Of a stretch of 62,576 nucleotides of DNA, positions 47,525-58,292 are shown one piece after another. The notes under the pieces were generated by a model. The model was not told where the DNA came from. It did no database searches and saw only the letters and a list, made by a program, of their open reading frames with translations. The stretch comes from Clavulina sp. PMI_390 (Eukaryota > Basidiomycota > Agaricomycetes > Cantharellales > Hydnaceae): NCBI GenBank assembly GCA_015039315.1, contig WIDE01000139.1, positions 10,661 to 73,236 of the forward strand. Direction: 5' to 3'. Each line of letters opens with the position of its first letter. The stretch's first letter is position 1. Both the position numbers and the translations under genes were made by a program.

Positions 47525-47963
47525 CGGGAGTCCCGGATCGGCTGACAATGCAGCTGGGTGCTGGTTTGATTCAAGCTTCTCAATGTATAAAATGTTGATT
47601 ATTCGAGGATGAGTACTCGGCACTCTCGCCGTACCCGTCGGCAGAATTGAATCGGGTAGCAAAAATTCACAAATGCTGAGAGAACATTGTCGAGGGATCC
47701 ATCGAATTTTGAGCACTCATATCGCTTCATGATCAGACTTGTCCACCGCCATGAGCCTGATGTATTGTTAGGCGATTGTCATAATAGCATCGGGCCTATT
47801 TGGCTCTCACAAGTGTATCTGCATAACGTTTCACGATTTGGGAGAACACCATTGCGTTCGGTAGTTACATCTGTTGGTATAGGAGACATCGGGTCGCCAA
47901 GAGTGAGTTCAGATCAAGAATATTTGAGGAGTTACTCCGAGAGAATGCAGGGCAACATCGGAT
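47525..47963. other. Convergent intergenic region between the two aldo/keto reductases
   Basis: About 440 bases holding the two facing 3' ends; nothing else recognised. Confidence 0.5.
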
Positions 47964-49347
47964 CTATGGCGCAGAGGTAGGGTTCCAAAGTTGCGCGCCC
48001 TTGTCACCTTTATCGAGGGCGTCAATTGCCGCCATTTCTTCCTCTGAGAGCTCGAAGTGGTAAACATTGGCATTATGACGGATCCTCTCAGCCTTCTGGG
48101 ATCTGGGGAGTGGGATGTACCTAGATGGTAGGAATGCTCAAAATCATTAGCAATACCGATCAAACGCGCAGGGAAAATATCATAACGAACCCTTTCTGGA
48201 GAGACCAGCGAACGAGCACCTGGAATATATCCACGTTTTCCTGCGAATGAGATTGAGAGGTAGGAATGACATCAGTCTGACAGTTTGGTAGAAAATTCGG
48301 ATCATTTCAATTGAGTATCACATACCTTCGAGGCCGCAATCTTTGAGATAGCATCATCTGGATCAACTTTTCCGCGGATGAGAGGAGTATACGCTTGGAT
48401 CACTATTCCATTTTTCTCGCAGAAGTTGACGATTTCGCGCTGCTGGCAGTATGGGTGAAGCTGAAGAAGCCAATAACCCCAACGGATTGTATCAATAATA
48501 TGAATCATTGGGTGAATGATGTGATGGGCCGCACCTCTACTTGGTTCACGGCCGGGAGAGGCAATCCAGCGTCTTGAAGATCCTTGAAATGATGAAGACC
48601 GCTATATCCATTATCAAAATCACCAATTCGTCATGGTTCCAGTGATGGAGAATTGAGAGCTCACAAGTTTGCTACGCCGATTGTACGAATTTTTCCCTCC
48701 TTCTGTTTCTCGATCAGGGCTTTCCACATTTCCAGACGGCGTTCCTTACCGGAGACGCCATCATGAACCTGGTATAGATCGAAATAGTCTGTGATATGAT
48801 GGAAATCAGGGCGGCCGATCGAAATGTTGTCCAAATTCCACGTACCCAGTCCAGTCTCGCGGAGTGAGGTATCGACAGCCTTGAGAGTGGAATCATACCC
48901 ATCGACCTTTACACTGTTGATTTTGCTTGCTAAAGGCGATTAATGCGCTTGAGCAATTACGAGTGCTTCCCCTGGGGTGGAAGAGACTTACTGATGAAGA
49001 GGTCCTCTCGTTTGAGCCCACTTTGCTTGATAGCCTTTCCCAGCCCGCTTTCATTCTCGTAGAAAGTTGCGGAATCAATGTTACTGGAATAACAAGCCTG
49101 GGTCATCATTCATGTCTGAAGGCGTTTTGCTCCGAGGATTAACCCTTACCGATAGCCAGCCTCAAAAGCTGCCAGACAAGCACTAGTGCACACGTCATTA
49201 GGGAGTTGGAACGTTCCGAGGCATAGTCGAGGGATGGTGTAACCTGAAGGGTAAAAAATGATACGAATAAGTGGACGCTGAATGTGATAACCCAGGACAC
49301 CTGCCTGTGGCGAGCTTCAAAGTCGAGTTAATCGTTAAGTTTGACAT
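47964..49347 (-). CDS. Aldo/keto reductase, copy 2
   Basis: Nine exons: 49347-49305, 49243-49150, 49083-48992, 48929-48846, 48788-48665, 48601-48535, 48460-48326, 48240-48191 and 48120-47964. They give 281 residues. Exons equivalent to those of copy 1 have equal or near-equal lengths (94, 124, 67 and 157 nt are identical), and one extra intron (48325-48241) splits the copy 1 exon 7. Catalytic residues are present: Asp and Tyr in NIDSATFYENE, Lys in TSKINS, His in QVHDG. Further blocks are [40 protein letters not shown] and LPRSQKAERIRHNANVY. The first donor is again GC (G|GCAGGT), the only option that keeps frame. The two genes are an inverted, tail-to-tail duplicate pair. The substrate is unknown. 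Confidence 0.85.
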
Positions 49348-50748
49348 AGCTATCTTTTGATCTGACAGATCTAGTGCAAGGTTTCAGGCTTAGAGAGGCT
49401 GATAAAGTTTTTTTCTCGGTAGTTAATCGACGATTCAAGCACATTGGCTTTATAGACATTCAGAGCGCTTATGAGGATTGGAAGTGGAGGCACGGTGGAG
49501 GTATGAATCATAGTGTGGAGGAAGTGACTAACTAGCTTACATAGCTATGATAATGATTAGTGATCTATGAGACACAGGGGAGGTCCTAAACTACATTAGG
49601 CGTCATCGAAACGATCACTTGGAGAGGTCAGGAATCTCCGCAGCCAAGGGTAATACAGCGATATGAGGGTGGAGTCAATTCAGTCAAAGCCTTTTCCACG
49701 AAGTGTATGATATATATAAGAGACATTGAGGGAGATTGGGTGCCCAGACCACGAGCAAAGCGGGAAATGATTGGCGATGAGCCCCAAAAAAGTGTTGATA
49801 AACGAGCCCTAAAGTTTATGGAGCATTTGAGCGATATATGTTGTCGAGAAGGGGGGGTTGTGTGCATTCTTTCAATAATTTAAAGAAATGGGCATGATGT
49901 TGCATAGTCGAAATACGAATTCATCCCACCACTGCCTCGGCGTGGCCTCACCCCGTCGTTGCTCCACATCACTCACTTAGAATCGAAAAGCTAGTGTTCG
50001 TCAGCACAGGAATAGCGGAGTCAGCAGAAGCATAATTATAGTTAGCATGACTTAGCATTTTTCGCCCCACACTCTGTGAAGGATTGGAGAGTTTCTGGCA
50101 GTGCCACTTTGACATTGTTTGTGCCCGGGGCCGACGCGTTGGCCGCGGCCATCTCAACTGCATACCTTTTCCCACATCACCCTCGCTATCGCTAGTTGAG
50201 TTTCTGGGGAGGTTTGTAATCGAGGGATCGGACCTTATTCCAGAATAACGGTACCAAAATCTACTTGTATAGACGGCGAATGCGGTTTGCTTCAGGAGAC
50301 AGAACAAGAGAGAAAGGGTCGGCTTACCGTCAGGCTGCTATCATTAGCACATAGAGTGGGAGCAATACTGGTTCCCCAAGAGATATCTCGATGCAGTAAC
50401 CTTTAGCCTCTGTTGAACGTTGTCCCAGACCATTAGTTCGATGCCGTTGTCATGCCAGATATTATCGTTGTATTCTATTATAAACTACGCGGCGTGAGGT
50501 AGAATTGCGAGAAATTTCTTTCCTAGGAAGAACAGTAGTGGACTATGTAGCTGAAATAGCCACTTCAGGTTTTATTCGAGCTATAGAAACAGAGCTGATG
50601 TTAACCCCCCCCCCCCCCCCGATCCTTCGTTGGAGACCTTGAACGCCAGATTAACGAGCCCATAAGGGATTTCTTCGGGATGCCGTAATAAGATTAGGGC
50701 ACAACTGTGCAGTTAATAAATATCGAGAGGACTCACAGTTGAAAATTG
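49348..50748. other. Intergenic region upstream of aldo/keto reductase copy 2
   Basis: About 1.4 kb with scattered short open frames and a 16-base C run at 50605. No gene, RNA or transposon end recognised; it contains the promoter of the reductase and the 3' end of the BTB gene beyond. Confidence 0.5.
50605..50620 (+). repeat. Homopolymer of 16 cytosines
   Basis: Uninterrupted C run in intergenic DNA; its length is likely variable and hard to sequence reliably. Confidence 0.95.
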
Positions 50749-51615
50749 TCACAAAGACGTTGGCAAACCATCAAGACAGCGCTTTGTCTCTTTCCATATA
50801 ACCTCCCATACATACTGCTTGGCTGTGGCCACTTGATGATACGAATTCCTCATTGCAATAGTTTCCGGCCACGACTCGACAAAGAGTTGATTGAAGGTAC
50901 TGCCATCAGGACCATTTCTGAACTCGTCGAGCAACCGAATCCGGAACAGGTGCCACGAGCTATCGTCATAGAAGCCGATGCACGACCTACATTTACACTC
51001 CCGAGGTTTGTTCATCGCAAATGTCGGGCCACTCATGAAGGCTCGCAGAGATTCATACCGCTTATTGGCTAGAAGGACTAGACAGCTGTAGTCTTCCACA
51101 TATATATCCTTGAGAGCTCGAAGGACCTCTTGACTTGACGGGTTCTTCGAAAGACAACGCATTGTGATACTGCGCCGCTGCTCATGCCACTGGTACAGCG
51201 AGGCAAGGCGATAGAGAAGCAAAGGGTTCTTTCGGAGCTCTATACTCTCAAGAGCGAAAGCCTTGAGGATAGAAATCATGCCCTCCATCCCGTACTTGAC
51301 TCCAGCTTCAACGAGGCTAAGAAAACTGGGAAATGACGACAAGGTCGCACTCGGGACTGGGCGGTGCGCCACAAAACGAAGCATTGCTTCGATCGTCTGA
51401 TTACTCTCGGGAAGATGAAGCAGTATCGGCCTCTCTGGCGCAGCAGCCGGAGCAGGGAGTGAGAGAACGTCTGCAAAGTGGCTAGAGGCTGTACGAAGCA
51501 GGAGAGAATGGACTTTGAATCTAGGGCCATCATCAGTCCGTAGAATCACGTCTGCATCCTGTGTGTCGAACTCGGGGTGGTATTCGATGGGTTTTTCATC
51601 CCGACTTTCCGACAT
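50749..51615 (-). CDS. BTB/POZ domain protein, intronless copy E
   Basis: Single exon, 288 residues from MSESRDEKPIEYHPEF. The frame is open further upstream to 51762, but the paralog F (MPDTEERQIEYHPEF) supports this start. The BTB fold covers about residues 10-110 (DADVILRTDDGPRFKVHSLL, ASSHFADVLSLP, LLHLPESNQTIEAMLRFVAH). The helical second half has LVEAGVKYGMEGMISILKAF, LYRLASLYQW, the cysteine group CKCRSCIGFYDDSSW and SWPETIAMRNSYH. It belongs to the same broad family as copies A-D but lacks their intron at the matching position. The predicted role is a Cullin-3 adaptor, inferred. It lies just beyond the 3' end of the GlyRS gene, on the same strand. Confidence 0.85.
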   Translation of the reverse strand: MSESRDEKPIEYHPEFDTQDADVILRTDDGPRFKVHSLLLRTASSHFADVLSLPAPAAAPERPILLHLPESNQTIEAMLRFVAHRPVPSATLSSFPSFLSLVEAGVKYGMEGMISILKAFALESIELRKNPLLLYRLASLYQWHEQRRSITMRCLSKNPSSQEVLRALKDIYVEDYSCLVLLANKRYESLRAFMSGPTFAMNKPRECKCRSCIGFYDDSSWHLFRIRLLDEFRNGPDGSTFNQLFVESWPETIAMRNSYHQVATAKQYVWEVIWKETKRCLDGLPTSL

Positions 51616-51847
51616 GACGCCACTGCAACAAGCTTGTGGTGAGGGAGAGAACAACCAAGTCTGTGACGTTCTGCTGTCACAAAAGCTGGTTTCGCTCCGT
51701 CTTGTCGTGAGACACTCCTTCGTGGGAAACTTCGAGACATTATGATTCCTTTGCATATCCAATCAAAGAGAAAGAAAAGCCACATTTTTATACATGCTTA
51801 TTGAGGGGTTAGGATTAGGATAGTATTGTTAATGGTGTTGAGCATGA

Positions 51848-54479
51848 TCAATCGACAGCTTGAACGCCGTCATAAGCAGGCAGCCTCTCGCACGCGCCGT
51901 TCCAGTCGATCGACCCATTAACAAGGTCGATCACAACAGCAATGACCTCGTCGATCTTGCCAATGCGCTGGTCAGTCGTGTCACGTTCACGCAGGGTGAT
52001 CGTACCGTTCGACACAGCTACACACGTGCACGGAGGTGTGTCAGTTAGTGAGGTAGTATTGGTGATGAGAGCAAGAAGATAGTCACGTACTGGCAAAGTC
52101 AATGGTGATGCCATATGGCGTCCCCAACTCGTCGTTTCTTGAGTACCGCTTGCCGATCGACGCGCCAGAGTCATCTACACGAGCAAAGATGCCAGCCTTG
52201 CGCAGTTTCGACGCTATCATAGAAGAATTGTGCGCAGGTCAGTTATGTGTATAATGCACCAAGCTCAACCAAAGGAAGCTTACAGATTTCGGCGAGGGCA
52301 GGGTCGAAGCTGTCATGACCGCTGATGGGGACGACAAGGACCTTGGTGGGTGCCACCACAGCGGGGAACGAGAGCACACCGCGGTTGATATCGCTTTCGC
52401 GGGCCCAGTAAGAGTGCTCGAGGAGAGCGTAGAGGATACGGCCGATACCGAAGGATGGCTCGATGACGTTGGGAGTGAATTCACGAACTGAGTTGACAAA
52501 TGTCAGGAACTCGGCCGGAATGAGAGAGTGCTATGTGAATAGACGTACCAGACTGCTTGATAGTTCTTCGCTCGATATTTATCATACCGGGAGCGAGAGT
52601 GAAGACCTTGCCATTGATCGTGACATCGACGTTCCTGAATAACGAGCAAACCATAAGAAACAGCCCATAGTTAGCCCACTACACAAGTAAAGGACGTACT
52701 GTTGCGCAGCAAACGACTCCTTGAGCTTGATGAGCTCTGCCTCTGGGAGCGCAGTAACGTGCTCCTGGACAATCGCCGCCTCCTTCTGGAACGTCTTGCC
52801 AAGCACCTTCTTATCAAAGCTCGGCACCTCCTTCTCAAACACGATGGGCTCAGGGAGTGCCACACGAGCAACAAGGCTCGCACCCGTCTTCTTCATATGC
52901 ACACTCAGATCATACGCACTACGATCCGCACACCCAACGCACTCGATCCAGCCATAGCTCGTGTGGATCTCCGCGTCCCAGCAGTCCGCTGCATAATGCG
53001 CCATCTCATTCGCCATGTGCTGGCGGAATCGCAGGCGGAGCGGGTCGATGCCGACCTTGGTGAGGAAGAGGTATATCCTCGCAAGGAAGTACCCGAGCGT
53101 CTCATTATCGACGATACCCTTTGCGACAGCCTCGCCGACCGAGATCTCCTGCAGGTCGGTCTTACCAGCCTGCTGGACATCCTTGGGCAGGAACCGCAGC
53201 TTCACGTCCGCGACTTCCTTGAAGTGTATATGCGACTTGTCCTCGGGATCGACGTAGTGCTCAATCTCAGCCATGGTAAACTCGCGGACACGGATAAGAC
53301 CGGCGCGCGGGGAGATTTCGTTACGGAATGATCGCCCGACCTGCGCCGACGCGAAGGGTAGTTTCGAGTTGTTAAAGTCGAGAAGGCGCGCAAAGTTGAG
53401 GAAGTGGCCCTGCGCGGTTTCAGGGCGGAGGTACCCTTTCTGCTTGCCGGTGGGGCCGATGGAGGAGTCGAACATGAGGTTGAACTGGACGGGCTCGTCT
53501 ACGGGGTTTTGGGTGTCTGGGTTGACAATCTCGTATTTGCGCATGAGCTCGCCAAGCTCTGGGCCGGTATAGTTGTCGATCTAGAGGGTGTCCGATGGTG
53601 GCGATGAGGATCGAGAGCATGTCAAGGGAGGGCAGGTAGGGATGCATATATCGAGTCGCGAGTCATGGGTAGGATGTGTGTTGTCAAGGGCAGTGGTAGA
53701 GGAGTGAATGAGAAAGAAGGAAAAAAAGGTGAAGGAGTGATACGAAGACCAAAGAGTGAGTCATTTTCATAGTTAGTGAGAAAGGTTGGGTGTATGCACA
53801 CACCTGAGCAAGGATGTTCTCGTATTCTGCAACAACGGCGTCATCTAGCTTGACGGCAGTGCTCTTGACGGTCTTTTTCTTCTTCTTGTCCTTTTCGGCA
53901 TCAGCAGCAGGGGCAACGGCCGCAGCTCCACGAGCTTCCTTATCACCTTTTAACCTGGCCTCCAGAACACCCTCGACGAGATGGTCGGCACGGAGGACCT
54001 CACCAGTCTTGGTATCCTTGACCATCCAGTCGGCGAAGCGAGCGACGTGGCCAGAAGTCTCGAACACAGGGGCGGGAGTCATGATGGTGGTGTCGAGTTC
54101 GAGCATATGCTCCTCGATGATAAAGTGTTTCCTCCATTCAGCGATGATGTTTGCCTGGAGTGATGAGCCTGGAGGCCCATAGTCGTACAGACCAGCGATG
54201 CCTGGACAACATGCAAGGGAACGAAAGGTCAGACGGCTGGGTCGATCGAGTCACTCTGCCACGATGACTCGTGTGTCGATACAGACCTCCATAGATTTCG
54301 AATGCTGGTGCATAGAAAAAGCGACGATTGAGGAGCGCTTCGAGGTCAGGCTTGCTGAACGGATGCGCTGTCTTGTTGACGGTGGACGCCATCCTCTTTT
54401 GCAAGGGGGAAGAGCAGGATCGGAGAAACGATCGGCGCAGGAGCAGTTGCTGGCAGAATGGCGACCAAACAAGGCGCAT
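51848..54479 (-). CDS. GRS1: Glycine--tRNA ligase, eukaryotic type, probable cytosolic and mitochondrial forms
   Basis: Seven exons: 54479 (or 54392)-54287, 54201-53804, 53580-52700, 52634-52549, 52487-52284, 52213-52091 and 52017-51848. The short form, from MASTVNKTAHPFSKPDLEAL, has 655 residues; an upstream in-frame ATG adds 29 residues (MRLVWSPFCQQLLLRRSFLR..), rich in Arg, Leu and Ser with no acidic residue, a typical mitochondrial presequence. Class II motifs are present: YGPPGSSLQANI (motif 1 region), FRNEISPRAGLIRVREFTMA (motif 2) and PSFGIGRILYALLEHS (motif 3). An anticodon-binding domain closes the protein (KVLVVPISGH, ARVDDSGASIGKRYSRNDE). No WHEP domain is seen. It charges tRNA-Gly with glycine. 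A lysine-rich insert (KDKKKKKTVKS) lies within the catalytic domain, as in other eukaryotic enzymes. Confidence 0.93.
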
Positions 54480-54609
54480 CTAATCTCTCCCTCCACGAAC
54501 AAGGCCTAATAGCAAAAAAGAAAACGTGACTGGAACGCTGGCGGTCACAGTGACACACCGTTCCTCGCCCCTCCGAGACAACACAAAATAAGCGCCACCA
54601 TCCATCCCA
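54480..54609. promoter_or_regulatory. 130-bp bidirectional promoter region between GlyRS and BTB copy F
   Basis: Only 130 bases separate the two divergent start codons (218 if GlyRS starts at 54392), so the genes must share regulatory DNA. No TATA-like box stands out. Confidence 0.5.
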
Positions 54610-55500
54610 ATGCCAGACACCGAGGAAAGACAGATAGAGTATCACCCGGAATTTAATTTCGACGATGCAGAAGTCATCTTGCGCACCGACAACGGTCCGC
54701 GATTCAAAATGTATTCTCTCATGCTTCGTCGAGCGTCGGGCCACTTTGCCGACGTCCTTGCGCTCCCCACCACTCGCTCGCCTCCCTCACCTTCGTCCAC
54801 ACCAAGAGAACCGATACTGCTCCATCTTCCCGAGAGCAACGAGACGATTGAACTCATGCTCCGATTTGTCGCGTACCATCCAGTCCCCAGCGAAGCGTTG
54901 GCATCGCTCCCCAAATTCACAAGGCTCGTCGAGGCTGGCGTCAAGTATGCAATGAACGGCATGCTTTCCATTCTCAAAACTCTTGCTCTCGAGAGCACAG
55001 AGCTTCGAAGGAATCCACTCGCACTCTATCGTCTCGCTTCACTCCATGGATGGAACGATGTGCGACGCAGTCTCCTCCTTCTTTGTCTCTCACGCAATCC
55101 ATCAAGCGAATATGTTCTTAACAATCTCAAAGAAATATCTGTCGCAGACTATCGAGATCTGGTCCTTCTAGCCAAAAGGCGACAAGACAGTTTGGAATCT
55201 CGTTTGAATAACCCAAATTGTGAAATAAACCGTCGTCGACTCTGCAGATGCAGCATTGCAGGCTGCAGAGGCTACTACGATGATAGTACCTGGCAGTTTT
55301 TCAAGCTTCGGCTCTTCGACGAGCTCAGAAAGTGCCCAAACGGGAACACTATTAACCAAGTTGCTATCGAGTCGTGGCCCGAAACAACCGCGCTCAGGAA
55401 CGCCTATCACGTAGTGCCAACTATAAAGCAGTATGCGTGGCAGGCCGAGATATGGCCTCTCGTGCACCATGGCATAGGATCGCTTCCTAGTTCGCTGTGA
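54610..55500 (+). CDS. BTB/POZ domain protein, intronless copy F
   Basis: Single exon, 296 residues. It is the closest paralog of copy E: IEYHPEFNFDDAEVILRTDN, RRASGHFADVLALP, ILLHLPESNETIELMLRFVA, LVEAGVKYAMNGMLSILKTL, ALYRLASLHGWNDV, a cysteine group CRCSIAGCRGYYDDSTW, and SWPETTALRNAYHVV. A Ser/Pro insertion follows the second BTB helix. The start at MPDTEE aligns with copy E. The predicted role is a Cullin-3 adaptor, inferred from the BTB domain. It is divergent from GlyRS with a very short shared upstream region, while copy E sits at the other end of GlyRS, so the synthetase is bracketed by two relatives. Confidence 0.86.
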   Translation: MPDTEERQIEYHPEFNFDDAEVILRTDNGPRFKMYSLMLRRASGHFADVLALPTTRSPPSPSSTPREPILLHLPESNETIELMLRFVAYHPVPSEALASLPKFTRLVEAGVKYAMNGMLSILKTLALESTELRRNPLALYRLASLHGWNDVRRSLLLLCLSRNPSSEYVLNNLKEISVADYRDLVLLAKRRQDSLESRLNNPNCEINRRRLCRCSIAGCRGYYDDSTWQFFKLRLFDELRKCPNGNTINQVAIESWPETTALRNAYHVVPTIKQYAWQAEIWPLVHHGIGSLPSSL

Positions 55501-56277
55501 ACAAGGTTTTGTGAGTTTCCTCCGTTTCTGCCTTTCAGACGCATTCCATATTGTGATATCTAAATCGCTTCATACCCGCCTCATTAATTCGTTACTATAG
55601 CCCATTATGCTCTTTTCGCGCATTTCAGAGGCCCCAGAACCCTCTTGCCCACCGACGAGATCATACTCCCCTCAGCCGGCCTATCGTTGCCCATCCCCTT
55701 TCTCTTCGTTGGTTTTTATTCCGTTGCTGCTTTCTTGCGTGCCATGTCAACAATCTTGAACTATCCTCCAAGCTAGGCGAACGCGCCTTACTCCATCATT
55801 TTCGACGCTATCTGTAGTACCGTGCTTTCCTTTCTTGTCGTCACTAGAACTCTCAGGAGGTCGCTGCAAACTGCCCGTCTGCGCCCTTTTTCAACCGCTA
55901 TTCATTCTTTACGCCTTGCAACAGTATAATCCTTCACCATTATCGCTTCGTGTCATTCGAGAGTTCGGGGTTATGTTATCTTGACAATAATTAATGAAGG
56001 GGTATTTATATTCTCAAATGTATGATCAGTCGTAAGCTGGCGAAGCTAGAGTGGCATGTAATTTAACCCCACATTATCTCACAAGTTCATATAGCGAGAC
56101 GATCTGCTTGGATGCGATCTCTTCACGCGGGCCACAAGCACTCCCCAAGAGAGCGATACAGGATGATTCTTGGAGAGCTCGTTCACAACTGATTGTATTA
56201 TTCGCAAAATGAAGCCTCAACGCTGGGAGGCGGTGCGCATCACGTGCACGAAGTGTTGGTCAGCCCAACAACCACGG
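55501..56277 (+). other. Intergenic region between BTB copy F and G4
   Basis: About 780 bases. No gene is clear, but the last 70 bases (from 56209) are open in frame with G4 and may be its true N-terminus (see G4). Confidence 0.5.
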
Positions 56278-58008
56278 ATGTCTTCCAGCCCTCTTTGGTT
56301 CCAAAATATTAGCCTGGATGTCATATTTATCCTTGCTGATTGGTTAGATCCAATGTCGATCTTGCAACTCAATCGCGTGCGTCGCTCTCTTTGTGTGGTT
56401 CATAATCAGCTCATGACGTCCCCCGATCGATTTCATTAGACTTGTAAAGCTTTCCATGCTGTTATAGGGGATGATAACCCTACCTGGCGACGCGCATTGC
56501 AGCGTGTCGCCGCTGAGTACTGCATTTCCCCTCATTCATTCGATAACCTCTCCAACAACGACCTGAAAGTGTTCGCCACCCGGCCTGCGCGTCTAATCGA
56601 AACCTTACAAGACTCCACTCAGTCGGTCTATGCGGGGATGAGAAAATATATACTTGACTATGGAGCGATATTGTCTCCTCCAGCCTCACAGAATGAGTGG
56701 GGAGAGTTAGATCTTGAGCATATGCCCGCCACCCTTCTTCCGGGAGGAAGATGGATCATTTCTGGAGTTTTGAACCATGCAACCGATTCAACGTACATTT
56801 GCTGCTGGGATCTCTCAGAACCTTCCGAGAGCGAACGTTTGCTTCAGCCTGCCGCAACGTTTATTTGGGAGGGGTTGCGACCACCATCGCCATACGGATG
56901 GATGCAAGCACAGTCATATGATTCAGATTGCGTAATTCTGGCATGTCGCTTATGCGGCTGGGAAAAGTGAGAACGCATTTGAAGCACCCTTCTGTCGCTT
57001 TTATTCTTAATGGCTTCAATTCACAGTACCTTTCCATCATCGTACAGCATTTTGCGATTGAGCTGGGCCGCCGAGAGCACCTTGCCTATCTTCGAGAACA
57101 TTGCTAGATTAAACATGGCCGATTACCCGACGATAATCGAGCAGTATCCAGAGTATCACCTTGAAGGCGACTATCTGCTCTTGGACACCCTTTCGTCTAT
57201 TACTGTGTGGGATTGGAAACAGGACCAAATCGGCCTTGTCGACAGTGAGCAGCATGAATGGGTACAGCATCCCTCACTTCACCTCCTGCTCCTGCTCACC
57301 TCCTTAAACTAGGTAAGCGGCGCAGGCTTCTTGATTATTACAAAGCCACCTTATATCTTCATCTTTCCAGACCAGATGAAAGAAGTTATTGTCTTGGAAT
57401 TCCCCAAACTGCACCCTGTCGGCAGCCCAAAGTCGCTCGAGCTGGCATGCCCTACCTCCAAGATATCATACCCATTCCTGGAGGACAATTACCATCTCCA
57501 AACCTCGGAAATATACCTCCTTGACAAATGGAAGCCACCATCATTACGTTCCGGGCTTGCTATCCTTCATTTATACCCTCAGCGGTGGGAGGAGGAGAAG
57601 CCCCGATTCTATGCCATATCCCTCCAGCCATCCAACGCGACTCCACCAAGACCTTCTCATGTAGAGCAACTAGCAGGGTCGCTTCCAACGAGGGAGTTGG
57701 AAAATATGGTAGTCGTCGACGGAGTGGGAGTTGCGCTTGTCAAGTATCCCCAGCTCTCCGATCCAAGGCAGCGGCTTGATACGCTATTTTATAGTTTCAG
57801 TGAGGATGATGGGCTTCGCACCCCCGATGGTAAAGGATATGAGGATCTCTTCCCCGATGGAGGACCTCCCATGCCATTTGACTTCGTGTCGGGAACAGCG
57901 CTCCTGAATCGCGGCAACGAACCTTCAAACCCCGAAAAGTTAATCTTTGATATTGTTTCTTTTGATTTTCGAAATCAGAGTGTCAATCTCCAGACAGCCA
58001 TTGAGTGA
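56278..58008 (+). CDS. F-box-like family G protein, copy G4
   Basis: Exons 56278-56376, 56440-56966, 57027-57261 and 57313-58008 give 518 residues from MSSSPLWFQN, which aligns with the starts of G1-G3. The F-box-like block is PLWFQNISLDVIFILADWLD, PMSILQLNR, then TCKAFHAVIGDDNPTWRRAL. Family blocks follow: FATRPARLIETLQ, LLPGGRWIISGVL, DSTYICCWDLS, EYHLEGDYLLLD, VWDWKQD, KLHPVGSPKSLEL, DKWKPPSLRSGLAILHLYP and MPFDFVSGTALLN. Splice phases match G1-G3. An in-frame ATG at 56209 would add 23 residues including TCTKCWS; G5 has a very similar stretch (TCAECWS) in frame, with several silent codon differences between the two, so the longer form may be real. An SCF adaptor role is inferred. Confidence 0.8.
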
Positions 58009-58292
58009 GCGAGCTGTCGCCAAACCTGGTCATGTGCAAATAGCTTATGCTTCACCGGTCTTAACTGCCATTCCGTACATGCTGTGATTATTTACATTAT
58101 TTTCCCAAAATATTCAACTCCTTCCTCGTCACAAAATTCCCCCGCCTCATACGCCTCTCCTTCAAGGCAGACCGCATCATCCAGTCCCTCATCAAGCATC
58201 ACCAGGGGGCACACTCAGACGTGATCGCACGCCCAGGTCGAGGGGCTGTGCACGTCACGTGCGCCGAGTGTTGGTCAGCTCGACAGCCTCAG

